From the NCBI GenBank assembly GCA_910586105.1, contig CAJUGU010000025.1, positions 1 through 37,772 on the forward strand: 37,772 nt of DNA, given 5' to 3'. Shown one piece after another: positions 1 through 7,599 of this stretch. This DNA comes from an uncultured Eubacteriales bacterium. GTDB taxonomy: Bacteria > Bacillota > Clostridia > Oscillospirales > Butyricicoccaceae. The translations under genes and the position numbers were made by a program. Under the pieces are notes generated by a model that saw only the letters and a list, made by a program, of their open reading frames with translations, was not told where the DNA came from and made no database searches. Positions within the stretch are counted from its first letter, which is position 1, and each line of letters begins with the position of its first letter.

Positions 1-629
1 CGGTCGGCCCGACCGGCGCTACCGGCCCCACTGGCACCACCGGCCCGACTGGCCCCACCGGGCCGACAGGCGCAACCGGTGCGACGGGCGCAACCGACCC
101 CACCGGAGCCACCGGCCCTGCGGGTGCAGCGGGCGCAGCGGGCGCTGCGGGCGCCACTGGAGCCACAGGCATTGCGGGCGCAACCGGCCCGACCGGCCCT
201 ACCGGCCCGACCGGAACCAATGTCACCGCAACATCTTCTTTTGCCGCGAATACCACCGGCTCTGCGCTGACCATCGTTCTGGGGGGCACAGCGGTCCCTC
301 TGCCGGACAGTCAGATCCTGCCTGCGGGCATTACGGTCAATGGTGCAAACACGGTGTTCACGGTTGCCAACGCCGGGCGCTATCAGATTTCGTATACGCT
401 CAACACCACCGCGGCCCTGGCCAGCGGCGCCCGCCTGCTCATCAACGGCGTGGCAAATACGGCATCCACGTTAGCGCCTGTGGTTTCTTTGAGCCATTTC
501 TCGAACGAGATCCTTGTCAATCTGAACGCCGGGGATACCGTTTCTCTGCAAATGTTCGGCATCGCCGCCGTCGCTACGCTGCTGCCCGGCTCGGCCGGCG
601 CGGCGCTGTCCATCACACGTTTGAGCTGA
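1..629 (+). CDS. Collagen-like (Gly-X-Y repeat) surface protein with BclA-type C-terminal domain, 5' partial
   Basis: The reading frame is open from the window edge (first full codon at 3) to TGA at 627-629. The visible N-terminal part is a run of Gly-X-Y triplets, mostly G-P-T, G-A-T and G-A-A, up to about position 217. It is followed by a roughly 135-residue non-collagenous domain starting near TNVTATSSFAANT. That tail closely parallels the end of the next gene (NxTVFTVAxAGxYQISYxxNTT ... LxxGAGAxLxIxRLS) and resembles the C-terminal trimerising jelly-roll domain of BclA, the exosporium filament glycoprotein. Threonines in the Y position are the usual O-glycan sites in this family. One triplet has Asp instead of Gly near 108-110, which would interrupt the triple helix. 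The start lies outside the window. Surface or exosporium location is inferred from the family. Confidence 0.85.
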   Translation, partial: VGPTGATGPTGTTGPTGPTGPTGATGATGATDPTGATGPAGAAGAAGAAGATGATGIAGATGPTGPTGPTGTNVTATSSFAANTTGSALTIVLGGTAVPLPDSQILPAGITVNGANTVFTVANAGRYQISYTLNTTAALASGARLLINGVANTASTLAPVVSLSHFSNEILVNLNAGDTVSLQMFGIAAVATLLPGSAGAALSITRLS

Positions 630-642
630 GGAGGGATCGCCC

Positions 643-1758
643 ATGTCAATGCCTACGTTTCCCCTGATTGATCCCCCGCTGACCAGAGAGGACAGTCTGA
701 ATGAGATTATTTCCTCCATTGCCGCCGAAGAACTCAGCCTGAGTCATATTCTCAACGCCGAGGGAGAAAAGCTGCAATACGTCCTGGGCACGCTCCCCGG
801 CCTGGAAGCGGCGGCGAACCTGGAGGAAGTCATGCAGGTCAACCAGAGCGTGCAGGATACCCTGTCCAACGTGATGGAGCAGCAGATGCTGTTATCCAGC
901 AAGCTGGCCGCCGCCATGACCGCGCCCATCCAGCCCGGACCGACCGGCGCCACCGGACCGGCCGGCGCCACCGGGCCTGCAACCGGGGCTACCGGCCCAA
1001 CCGGTCCGACGGGGGCTGCCGGGCCCGACGGCCCCATCGGCGCAGCCGGGCCTGCCGGTCCCACCGGAGCCGCCGGACCTGCTGGCGCGCAGGGGCCCGC
1101 CGGGCCAACCGGTGCGGACGGGGCAACCGGTCCTGCCGGAGCCGCAGGCCCCGCGGGGGCTGCCGGAGCCGCGGGCGCAGAAGGTCCCGTCGGCGCGGAA
1201 GGTCCTGTCGGGGCCACGGGAGCGACCGGCGCTGCCGGTCCTGACGGCGCGGCGGGAATCGCCGGGGCTACCGGTGTGACCGGAGCCGACGGCGCAATCG
1301 GTGCCACAGGGCCGACCGGTCCGGCGGGCGCCACGGGGCCGAACCCCACCAGCACCGCCGCCTTTGCCGCCAACACCCAGGGCAGCACCGTCCTTGTGGC
1401 GCTGGGTGGCAGTCCCATCCCTCTGCCGAACGCGCAGGTTCTGTCACCGGATATCACGGTAAACGCGGGGAACACCGTGTTTACCGTTGCCACGGCGGGA
1501 ACCTATCAGATTTCCTATCATGTGAATACCACCGTATCTCTGCTGATGGGAACCCGTCTGGTCATCAACGGGGCCAACAACACGGCCTCGACCATTGCCC
1601 CAGTAGTTTCCACATCCAATTTTGAAAACCAGATTGAAGTCACCCTGCCCGCGAATTCGACCATAACGCTGCAGCTGTATCCGTCGCTCGTTGCCGGAAC
1701 CGCTATCCTGATTGGCGGCGGAGCGGGGGCTTCCCTGACCATTATCCGGCTGAGCTGA
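643..1758 (+). CDS. Collagen-like repeat protein, BclA-like (exosporium/spore-surface type)
   Basis: A 371-residue protein starting at ATG 643, seven to nine bases after an AGGAGG site that overlaps the preceding gene's stop. Residues 1-95 form a helical leader with the stretch SIAAEELSLSHILNAEGEKL (about 25-44); similar EExxLxHIxNAEGEKLQ leaders are common in Firmicutes collagen-like and spore-associated proteins. Residues 99-232 are Gly-X-Y triplets (about 45), with one register slip at GPATGATG (about 111-118). Residues 233-371 form a BclA-C-like beta-sandwich domain homologous to that of the upstream gene. There is no signal peptide or sortase motif, which fits assembly on the forespore from the mother cell rather than secretion. 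It lies 13 bp from its paralogue and upstream of a glycosyltransferase that may decorate it. The spore link is inference. Confidence 0.88.
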   Translation: MSMPTFPLIDPPLTREDSLNEIISSIAAEELSLSHILNAEGEKLQYVLGTLPGLEAAANLEEVMQVNQSVQDTLSNVMEQQMLLSSKLAAAMTAPIQPGPTGATGPAGATGPATGATGPTGPTGAAGPDGPIGAAGPAGPTGAAGPAGAQGPAGPTGADGATGPAGAAGPAGAAGAAGAEGPVGAEGPVGATGATGAAGPDGAAGIAGATGVTGADGAIGATGPTGPAGATGPNPTSTAAFAANTQGSTVLVALGGSPIPLPNAQVLSPDITVNAGNTVFTVATAGTYQISYHVNTTVSLLMGTRLVINGANNTASTIAPVVSTSNFENQIEVTLPANSTITLQLYPSLVAGTAILIGGGAGASLTIIRLS

Positions 1759-1776
1759 TCTCAGCCCGAAAAATCC

Positions 1777-1806
1777 GACTCCCGCCGGCAATGGCTGGCG
1801 GGAGTC
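1777..1806. terminator. Perfect 10-bp inverted repeat between collagen gene and glycosyltransferase
   Basis: GACTCCCGCC (1777-1786) pairs exactly with GGCGGGAGTC (1797-1806) around a 10-nt loop. Only two T residues follow on the plus strand, while five A residues precede it, so it would be a better terminator for minus-strand transcription. On the plus strand it may be a weak attenuator between the abundant collagen-like protein and the enzyme gene. Confidence 0.45.
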
Positions 1807-1838
1807 TTATCAGACAATCCCGAAAAGGAGGATCGACT

Positions 1839-2927
1839 ATGGTGAGCGTCAGCCTGTGCATGATTGTAAAAAATGAGGAAGACGTGCTGGAGCGCTGCCT
1901 GAAAAGCGCCGCGGATCTGGTGGATGAAATTATCATCGTGGACACCGGCTCTGAAGACCGCACCCGGGAGATTGCCGCCCGCTTCACCGATCATATTTTC
2001 GACTTTCCCTGGCGGGATGATTTTTCCGCCGCGCGAAACGAATCTTTTTCGCACGCATCCATGGATTACTGTATGTGGCTGGATGCGGACGACATCATTC
2101 AGGAAGAGGACAGGGCCGCCTTCCTTGCCCTGAAAGAGACGCTGGAGCCGACCGTTTCGGTGGTCATGGCGCCCTATCACACCGGTTTTGACGCGAACGG
2201 GCATGTCACCTTTTCCTACTTCCGCGAGCGTCTGATCCGGAACCGGTCCGGCATGCGCTGGGCGGGGGCGGTGCATGAGGCGGTCACGCCAGTGGGGCAG
2301 ATCCACTACGCGGATTTCGCCGTCACCCACCGCAAGGCCCGCCCGGCCGACCCTGACCGGAACCTGCGGATTTACGAGGCGCAGCTTGCTGCGGGAAAGG
2401 AGCTGGAACCCCGGCAGCAGTTTTATTATGCGAGGGAGCTGTATTATCACCGCCGCTGGGAGGACGCCCTGTCGGTTTTCGAGCGGTTTCTGGCGGAGGG
2501 CCGGGGCTGGATCGAGAACAATATTGACGCCTGCTGCCACTGTGCCTATTGCCGCGACGCGCTGGGGCAGTCCGACGAAGCGTTGGCGGCGCTGTTCCGC
2601 ACGTTTGCCTATGACCGGCCGCGTGCGGAGCCCTGCTGTGATATTGGCCGCTGGTTTTTCCAGAGGGGGCGGTATCGGATCGCCGCCTACTGGTACGCGC
2701 TGGCGCTGACCTGCACCCGTGACGACCGCCGGGGCGGCTTTGTTTCACAGGACTGTTACGGCTATATCCCCTGCATCCAGTTGTGCGTCTGCTACAGCCG
2801 CCTGGGCGATCTGGAGAGGGCGGAAATGTTCAATCAGCTGGCCGCATCCTTCAAGCCGGATTCCCCGGCGGTCCTCCACAACCGGACGATTTTCCAGAGC
2901 TGCGGCAGCGAATCCCGCGAGAGCTGA
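1839..2927 (+). CDS. Family 2 glycosyltransferase with C-terminal TPR-like helices
   Basis: The start is taken at ATG 1839, eight bases after AAAGGAGG (1824-1831). An in-frame ATG at 1791 has no ribosome binding site and sits inside the hairpin, so it is rejected. The 362-residue product opens with SLCMIVKNEEDVLERCL, the nucleotide-sugar-binding start of GT2/GT-A enzymes. VDTGSEDRT follows at about 34-42 and the metal-binding DxD motif is in WLDADD (80-85). ERLIRNRSGMRWAGAVHE (about 145-163) is typical of the SunS/tetratricopeptide GT2 subgroup. From about residue 200 onward the protein is helical with repeated W/Y-A-L patterns like TPRs. The donor sugar cannot be read from sequence. Its position directly after collagen-like genes suggests O-glycosylation of their threonines. 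The protein is cytoplasmic, with no membrane segment. Confidence 0.85.
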   Translation: MVSVSLCMIVKNEEDVLERCLKSAADLVDEIIIVDTGSEDRTREIAARFTDHIFDFPWRDDFSAARNESFSHASMDYCMWLDADDIIQEEDRAAFLALKETLEPTVSVVMAPYHTGFDANGHVTFSYFRERLIRNRSGMRWAGAVHEAVTPVGQIHYADFAVTHRKARPADPDRNLRIYEAQLAAGKELEPRQQFYYARELYYHRRWEDALSVFERFLAEGRGWIENNIDACCHCAYCRDALGQSDEALAALFRTFAYDRPRAEPCCDIGRWFFQRGRYRIAAYWYALALTCTRDDRRGGFVSQDCYGYIPCIQLCVCYSRLGDLERAEMFNQLAASFKPDSPAVLHNRTIFQSCGSESRES

Positions 2928-2976
2928 GATTGCCGATTTCTCCGCCTGCGCGGCAGGCGGTCCTCGATCGTCCGCC

Positions 2977-3030
2977 AAAGGGGCTGTCTCAAAATGATTT
3001 CGCGGAAATCATGAGAGACAGCCCCTTTTC
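2977..3030 (+). terminator. Long near-perfect hairpin, rho-independent terminator
   Basis: AAAGGGGCTGTCTC (2977-2990) pairs with GAGACAGCCCCTTT (3014-3027), and an inner ATGATTT/AAATCAT pair (2994-3000 / 3006-3012) extends the stem. A short T-rich tail follows. It ends the collagen/glycosyltransferase block. Its GGGGCTGTCTC arms also resemble ends of small mobile repeats in Clostridia. Confidence 0.75.
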
Positions 3031-3250
3031 GTTTGGGCGGGGATAGGGGGCGCACGGAAGCAAAACCGTCATGCGGCGCCGCACGAAATTTTGTACGATG
3101 CCCCATCAACATGCCCAAACCCAAAGGATCATTTTGTACATAAAAACCAAAAGCCTGGCGGCGCGCGGGGACGTTTTCCATGAAACCCAAGCGTAGCGCA
3201 GCGCCTAAACCGAGCCGGGACGAAAAAACGATCGGATCCTTGGAAAAAAG
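3031..3250. other. Intergenic stretch before the ECF promoter
   Basis: No convincing gene is visible. The 9-mer ATTTTGTAC occurs twice as a direct repeat (3088-3096 and 3131-3139). No structured RNA or mobile element was recognised. Confidence 0.4.
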
Positions 3251-3252
3251 CT

Positions 3253-3280
3253 GAACCTTTTCCCGCCGCCGTTCCGTCTA
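3253..3280 (+). promoter_or_regulatory. ECF-sigma-type promoter (AACC ... CGTCTA)
   Basis: A -35 element TGAACCTTTT (3252-3261, AACC core 3254-3257) is separated by 17 bp from CGTCTA (3275-3280). The form is typical of autoregulated ECF promoters in Firmicutes. Transcription would start near 3287, giving a very short leader directly before the ribosome binding site at 3289-3295. This suggests the sigma factor drives its own operon. Confidence 0.7.
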
Positions 3281-3304
3281 ATAGGGTGAAAGGAGTTGAT
3301 GAAG

Positions 3305-3799
3305 ATGGTCGATCTCGAGGCGCTGATGCGCGAGCATGGCGACAGTCTCTACCGGCTGTGCATGCTGTACCTGCGGGATACGCACCTTGCGATGGACGCG
3401 GTACAGGACACCTTCCTGCGCGCGTTCCAGGCGCAGGGCGGCTTTCGCGGCGAAGCCAGCGCCAAGACCTGGCTGACCGCGATCGCGGTCAACGTCTGCC
3501 GGGATCATTTGCGTTCCGTATGGTTCCGCCGGGTGGACATGGTGCTGGACAACATCCCCGCGCCGCCCGCCGCCGACCCGGAGGACGACGCGCTCCTGCG
3601 CTGTATATTGGAGCTGCCGCCCAAATACCGCGAGGTGATCCTGCTGTATTATTATCAGGAATTTTCCATACCCGAGATCGCGGACATGCTGCGGACGAAC
3701 CCGAACACGGTTTCGACCCGGCTGCGCCGCGCCCGGGAAAAACTCAGGCCCAAACTGAAAGGATGGTGGGATGATGAACCCTGTAAAAGCAGCGATTGA
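3305..3799 (+). CDS. ECF-family RNA polymerase sigma-70 factor
   Basis: A 164-residue sigma factor. The chosen start is ATG 3305, nine bases after AAAGGAG; in-frame TTG 3296 and ATG 3299 lie too close to that site. Region 2 is seen as YRLCMLYLRDTHLAMDAVQD followed by TFLRAF, with the usual FRGEASAKTWLTAIAVNVCRDHLR. Region 4 is LPPKYREVILLYYYQEFSIPEIADML followed by a helix-turn-helix NPNTVSTRLRRAREKL that reads the -35 element. The C terminus overlaps the start of the next gene by 29 nt, so the pair is translationally coupled. It probably transcribes itself from the AACC-CGTC promoter just upstream, and the activating signal would pass through the membrane partner encoded next. The inducing stress cannot be predicted. 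Confidence 0.9.
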   Translation: MVDLEALMREHGDSLYRLCMLYLRDTHLAMDAVQDTFLRAFQAQGGFRGEASAKTWLTAIAVNVCRDHLRSVWFRRVDMVLDNIPAPPAADPEDDALLRCILELPPKYREVILLYYYQEFSIPEIADMLRTNPNTVSTRLRRAREKLRPKLKGWWDDEPCKSSD

Positions 3800-4883
3800 C
3801 CGGCGGCTGGAAAACGCCTGCCTGCCGGAGAGCGCCTACCGGCTGCCGGAGCGCGGCGCTGCGCCGCCCCAAAACGCCTATTCGTCGCCGGAGCCGCGCA
3901 GCCGGTTCCGCCCGGTGCGGCGGGGGATCGCCGTAGTGGTGTGCGTGCTGCTGCTGTTGTGCGCCGCCGGGGCGATCGGCGTGAGCGCCCTGCCGGAGGA
4001 GGCGCGGGCGCATCTGGCCGCGCTGTTCGGCACGGAAGACAGCCGCTTTGACGCGATCGGGACGGTTTGCCGGAACAACGGCGTGATCGTCACGCTGGAT
4101 GGGATGTACGCGTCGGATAACGACCTGTACGTTCTGTTTACCGTTGCCCGCGAGGACGGCGAGCCGTTCGCAGAGGATGCGGCTTTTGTGAGCTTCGGCG
4201 ACGCGAAAGAGGATGTTTTTGAGGTCTGGGAGGGCTGCGCAGGCGTCGGCCGAGGGCTTGTGGATCCGGTTGCCTGGGGCGATCCGGAGGCGGTATACAA
4301 GGATGCGCCGCATTTAAAGGAATTCCATTATCAGATCAAGTGCAGCGGGACCGGCCTGCGGGACGCGGCGGGCGAAACGGTGACTTTTACCTTTCGGGAT
4401 ATCGTCGCATACTGGGACGGCGTGCATGAAGATACGATCCTGCGCGGTAAATGGACGCTGAAAGCGCCGATTGAGCTGTCGGAGGAGCCGGCCTATGCCC
4501 GCGCGGGGCAGGTGATCCCCTGCGGCGATGTGAAGGTCACGGTGAAGGAGCTGGCGTTTACGCCGGTCAGCGTGTCGATCCGGCTTTCCTTTGATAAGAA
4601 AATCACTTATCGGGAGATCCCGGGGGAAGACGGCATGGAAATGCTGCTGGACGGGGCGCCTGCGGAGCCGGGCGCGCCCGACCCATACGATCGGTGCAGC
4701 GACTTCAAGCTGACGGATATTCATGGGAACACGTGGCCGATCGATACCAGCGGGGTATTGATCCGGGAGGACGGCAGTTGGCACTGCTCCGGGCTGATGG
4801 AGGAAGCGGGGCCGATCCCGATCGAGGAAATGGCGTCAGTCACGCTGTACGGCCAGACGATCCCGCTGGAATGGCTGTCCTGA
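3771..4883 (+). CDS. Membrane-anchored anti-sigma-like protein (DUF4179-type)
   Basis: A 370-residue protein starting at ATG 3771 (or 3774) inside the sigma gene. A short cytoplasmic N-terminal region (1-45) carries PES/LPE-type repeats that may bind the sigma factor. One membrane helix follows (about 47-70, GIAVVVCVLLLLCAAGAIG), then a large external domain of about 300 residues that begins EEARAHLAALFGTEDSRFD and continues GVIVTLDGMYASDNDLYVLFT, as in DUF4179 proteins. The zinc-binding HxxxCxxC motif of classic ZAS anti-sigma factors is absent. The layout suggests that the external domain senses the cell-envelope condition and the cytoplasmic part holds the sigma factor. That role is known for DUF4179 partners by gene context, and is inference here. 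Confidence 0.75.
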   Translation: MMNPVKAAIDRRLENACLPESAYRLPERGAAPPQNAYSSPEPRSRFRPVRRGIAVVVCVLLLLCAAGAIGVSALPEEARAHLAALFGTEDSRFDAIGTVCRNNGVIVTLDGMYASDNDLYVLFTVAREDGEPFAEDAAFVSFGDAKEDVFEVWEGCAGVGRGLVDPVAWGDPEAVYKDAPHLKEFHYQIKCSGTGLRDAAGETVTFTFRDIVAYWDGVHEDTILRGKWTLKAPIELSEEPAYARAGQVIPCGDVKVTVKELAFTPVSVSIRLSFDKKITYREIPGEDGMEMLLDGAPAEPGAPDPYDRCSDFKLTDIHGNTWPIDTSGVLIREDGSWHCSGLMEEAGPIPIEEMASVTLYGQTIPLEWLS

Positions 4884-4960
4884 CGGCGGGCGCTGAAAAT
4901 GCCGCCGCACGGCTTGGGCAAACGCCGGTGGATCGTAAACGATAAGATTTTAATAGCGGG

Positions 4961-5010
4961 AAAGGCTGTAACAACATGGCGGTTATAAGTCATGCTGGCG
5001 CAGCCTTTTT
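4961..5010 (+). terminator. Terminator after the sigma/anti-sigma pair
   Basis: AAAGGCTG (4961-4968) pairs with CAGCCTTT (5001-5008) over a structured 32-nt loop, and a T run continues to 5010. It separates the sigma operon from the antiporter operon. Confidence 0.6.
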
Positions 5011-5094
5011 CCGATACGGGAGAGGCGGGCTTACAGATCGTGGGGGATCCTCCGCTGCGATACCTTCCGTATACCTATTTAATATAGCGCCATT

Positions 5095-5178
5095 GTGAAA
5101 AATCGCGGATTTTAAAGCGAAATTTCACCAAAAACCGGCAATCTTACTCTAGTTTTTTTGAAAATTAGGCCGTATAAT
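5095..5178 (+). promoter_or_regulatory. Probable promoter region of the antiporter operon
   Basis: TATAAT at 5173-5178 is a perfect -10 hexamer about 60 bp before the first gene, but no good -35 lies 16-18 bp upstream (the sequence there is TAGTTT). This suggests either activator dependence or a different sigma factor. Upstream, GTGAAAAATCGC (5095-5106) and GCGAAATTTCAC (5117-5128) form an imperfect 12-bp inverted repeat that could be an operator. The rest of 5011-5233 is AT-rich with no gene. Confidence 0.45.
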
Positions 5179-5233
5179 AGCATTTGTAAATAATTTGTTC
5201 ACAATTTAGGCGGGAAAGAGGGATGCACATTCT

Positions 5234-5704
5234 ATGTTTTTTGTATTTTTGCTGCTGTGGATCGTTTTGAACGGACGGGTCACGTTAGAGATCGTGCTGT
5301 TGGGCTGCGTCTTATCGGCTGCGTTTTACTGGTTCACGCGCAAGTATTTAGACCGGACGCTTGCCGACGACCGGAAATGGCTGCGCCGCGCGCCCAAAAT
5401 GCTGAAATACCTCGTCATACTGGTGTTTGAGATCTTCAAGGCGAATTTCGACGTGATCCGCCTGATCCTTTCGCCAAGCCTGGAGATCGAGCCGCAGCTG
5501 ATCGACATCCGCACCGATCTGAAGACCGATCCCAAGCGCGCGCTGCTGGCAAACTCGATCACCCTGACGCCGGGTACGATCACGGTGCGGCTGAAGGGCG
5601 GTTATCTGCAAGTGCACTGCCTGGACCGCTCGCTGGCGGAAGGCATCGCGGATTCCAGCTTTGTGCATATCCTGCGTGAAATGGAGGCGGCGGAAGCGGA
5701 ATGA
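5234..5704 (+). CDS. mrpE: Mrp/Mnh-type Na+(K+)/H+ antiporter subunit E
   Basis: A 156-residue MnhE family protein (the usual length is about 160). Two N-terminal membrane helices (about 1-35) are followed by the conserved RAPKMLKYLVILVFEIFKANFDVIRLILSP segment. The soluble C-terminal domain contains ANSITLTPGTITVRL, the family hallmark. MrpE is a membrane subunit needed for assembly of the multi-subunit Mrp complex; its homologue in archaeal membrane-bound hydrogenase is MbhA. ATG 5234 is the only start near the operon promoter, although its ribosome binding site (GAAAGAGGGATG, ending about 5223) lies somewhat upstream. The stop overlaps the next start as ATGA. Confidence 0.93.
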   Translation: MFFVFLLLWIVLNGRVTLEIVLLGCVLSAAFYWFTRKYLDRTLADDRKWLRRAPKMLKYLVILVFEIFKANFDVIRLILSPSLEIEPQLIDIRTDLKTDPKRALLANSITLTPGTITVRLKGGYLQVHCLDRSLAEGIADSSFVHILREMEAAEAE

Positions 5705-6036
5705 GAGCTATTGAACTGAACTTTTTCAACACCCTTGCGATCGTGTGCATGCTGGTCATGTCAGTGCTGTTCATGTGCGCGCTGCTGCGCGCGGTCAAGG
5801 GCCCGCGGGTGACCGACCGCCTGGTCGCGGTCAACATGATCGGCACCATGACGATCGCCATCATCGCCATCCTGGCGGAGGTTTTAGGCGAGGGCAGTCT
5901 GGTTGACATCTGCCTGATCTATGCTATGATCAGCTTCCTGGCGATCGTCGTCCTGACCAAGGTCTATATGGGCGTTTACCGCCAGCGCGTGATCCGGGAG
6001 ATCGCGAAAAAGAAAAAGGGGGAAAGCCTGCAATGA
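5701..6036 (+). CDS. mrpF: Mrp-type antiporter subunit F
   Basis: A 111-residue protein with three membrane helices (about 9-33, 41-64 and 69-90). It has the family pattern RAVKGPRVTDRLVAVNMIGT between helices one and two and DICLIYAMISFLAIVVLTK in helix three. It belongs to the MrpF/PhaF family, a small integral subunit of the antiporter and equivalent of MbhB. The charged tail KKKKGESLQ is slightly longer than usual. It overlaps subunits E and G by four bases on each side (ATGA), so translation is coupled and equal stoichiometry is expected. Confidence 0.93.
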   Translation: MRAIELNFFNTLAIVCMLVMSVLFMCALLRAVKGPRVTDRLVAVNMIGTMTIAIIAILAEVLGEGSLVDICLIYAMISFLAIVVLTKVYMGVYRQRVIREIAKKKKGESLQ

Positions 6037-6356
6037 TTGCCGTTATCCGTACATTCCTCGCCGCGGCCTGCCTGCTGTTCGGCGCCGGCATCATGATCAT
6101 CGCCACGATCGGCGTGAACCGGTTCCATTACGTGCTCAACCGCATGCACGCCGCCGCGCTGGGGGATACCCTTGGCCTGGCGTTCGTACTGCTGGGCGTC
6201 ATGATCCACAACGGATTTACCTTTGTCACGCTTAAGCTGCTGCTGATCGTCGTCTTTTTCTGGATGGCAAGCCCGGTCTGCTCCCATCTGATCAGCAACC
6301 TTGAGGTGCAGATCAACCCCGACCTGGAAAAGGAGTGTGAGATCATCCATGAGTGA
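6033..6356 (+). CDS. mrpG: Mrp-type antiporter subunit G
   Basis: A 107-residue MnhG/PhaG protein (the usual length is about 100-120) with three membrane helices. The diagnostic signature is IATIGVNRFHYVLNRMHAAALGDTLGLAFVLLG at about 29-61, followed by KLLLIVVFFWMASPVCSHLI. It is the equivalent of MbhC. The start ATG 6033 overlaps the stop of mrpF, and its end overlaps the next gene (ATG 6349) by eight bases. Confidence 0.93.
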   Translation: MIAVIRTFLAAACLLFGAGIMIIATIGVNRFHYVLNRMHAAALGDTLGLAFVLLGVMIHNGFTFVTLKLLLIVVFFWMASPVCSHLISNLEVQINPDLEKECEIIHE

Positions 6357-6618
6357 GGTTTTCATCTACCTGCTGCTCGGCTTCCTGGTGCTGTGCGCGA
6401 TCGCGGCGAGCGTCACGAAGAAGCTGCTCGCTTCCATCGTGATCTTCATGTCTTATTCCCTGATCATGTCCGTCATATGGGTGTTGCTGGAATCCCCCGA
6501 CCTTGCCATCACCGAAGCGGCGGTCGGCGCGGGCGTGACGAGCCTGTTATTTTTTACGACGCTGAAAAAGATCCACGCGATAGAGGAGGAGATCCGAGAT
6601 GAGCAGGCTGAGAAGTGA
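6349..6618 (+). CDS. MbhD-like antiporter subunit (DUF4040 type)
   Basis: An 89-residue, three-helix protein starting at ATG 6349, directly before mrpG's stop, which was chosen over an in-frame upstream ATG at 6301 that lies inside mrpG. The segment LLESPDLAITEAAVGAGVTSLLFFTTLKK is the conserved core of MbhD, which is also the domain following the NuoL-like part of the large MrpA subunit. Its conserved Asp and Glu lie in the proposed ion path between the antiporter halves. Finding MbhD as its own gene, as in archaeal Mbh and Mbx complexes, shows that this operon uses the split form of MrpA. Its 20-bp overlap with the next gene indicates coupled translation. Confidence 0.85.
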   Translation: MSEVFIYLLLGFLVLCAIAASVTKKLLASIVIFMSYSLIMSVIWVLLESPDLAITEAAVGAGVTSLLFFTTLKKIHAIEEEIRDEQAEK

Positions 6619-7549
6619 TTATTCTGGCAGCGGCTGGGACAAGTTTTTCCGCTGGCTGCACGGCGAATACGACCCCTTCGAGGGCGAATTGGAAATGAAG
6701 CGACCGGAGGAATACGCCGCGCCGCCCCCGCTGGATCTGAGCAAATTCGATCTGGACGCGGCCCAGAGCAAGGGCGACGACCCCGACCACAGCCGCCAGA
6801 TCCGCCGGTTCCGCCGGCTGTACAAGCTTTTTTCCTGCATCCTGTGCGTAAGCATCAGCATCATCCTGCTGATCACGGTGGCGAACCTGCCGCATTTCGG
6901 CGACCCGGACGCCCCGGCGAACAACGAAGTCCCGCAGCGTTATATTGAAAGCGGCCTTCAGGAAACCGGCGCGGTGAACATCGTCACCGGCATGATCCTG
7001 GATTACCGCGCGTTCGATACCTTCGGCGAATCGACGGTGCTGTTCTGCGCCGCCTGCTGCGTGCTGATCCTGCTGCGCATCGACGACGGCGCCAAGGCGA
7101 AGGCTGAGGAACGGGACCAGATCTACGAGCCGCAGGGCGACGTGATCCTGGAGCAGGCGGCGCGGATCCTGTTCCCGATGATCATGCTGTTCGGCGTGTA
7201 CATCGTCCTGAACGGCCACCTGTCGCCGGGCGGCGGCTTTTCCGGCGGCGCGATCATGGGCGCGGGCCTGATCCTGTATCTGAACGCCTTCGGCTTCCAA
7301 AAGACCCAGCGGTTCTTCACCGAGAAAACCTTCCGCTATATTTCGCTCGGCGCGCTCCTGTTTTATTGCTGCGCGAAAAGCTATTCCTTTTTCACCGGCG
7401 CGAATCAGCTGCCCAGCGGGATCCCGTTGGGCACGCCCGGGGCGATCCTGTCCAGCGGCCTGATCTTCTATCTGAACATCTGCGTCGGGCTGGTGGTCGC
7501 GTGTACGATGTACGCCTTCTTCGTCATGTTCCGCAAGGGCGGGTTTTAA
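6599..7549 (+). CDS. MbhE-MrpB fusion subunit of the antiporter
   Basis: A 316-residue protein that joins two subunits normally encoded apart. Residues 1-75 are a polar, acidic N-terminal extension (YDPFEGELEMKRPEEYAAPPPLDLSKFDLD) of unknown role. Residues about 75-175 contain two helices with YIESGLQETGAVNIVTGMILDYRAFDTFGES, the MbhE-like segment that forms the end of MrpA. Residues about 185-316 are a full MnhB/MrpB domain with LFGVYIVLNGHLSPGGGFSGGAIMGAGLIL, four helices in all. The gene overlaps the MbhD-like gene by 20 bp. Fusions of this kind occur in anaerobic Firmicutes, but the long soluble extension is unusual and is worth noting as a possible docking region. Confidence 0.85.
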   Translation: MSRLRSDYSGSGWDKFFRWLHGEYDPFEGELEMKRPEEYAAPPPLDLSKFDLDAAQSKGDDPDHSRQIRRFRRLYKLFSCILCVSISIILLITVANLPHFGDPDAPANNEVPQRYIESGLQETGAVNIVTGMILDYRAFDTFGESTVLFCAACCVLILLRIDDGAKAKAEERDQIYEPQGDVILEQAARILFPMIMLFGVYIVLNGHLSPGGGFSGGAIMGAGLILYLNAFGFQKTQRFFTEKTFRYISLGALLFYCCAKSYSFFTGANQLPSGIPLGTPGAILSSGLIFYLNICVGLVVACTMYAFFVMFRKGGF

Positions 7550-7599
7550 GCGCCGTCGCGACCGGCGAGATCTCAATCCAAATAAAGGGGGAGCATTCG

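Noticed and set aside
1..640. Tandem GGCNNNACC-like DNA repeats considered as a CRISPR array or minisatellite
   Set aside because: The period is 9 bp and in frame, giving Gly-X-Y triplets; there are no spacers, so it is protein repeat coding.
744..1493. Antisense Pro/Ala/Val repeat frame opposite the collagen-like gene
   Set aside because: It is the mirror image of the Gly-X-Y repeat codons; the plus strand has a ribosome binding site and known end domains.
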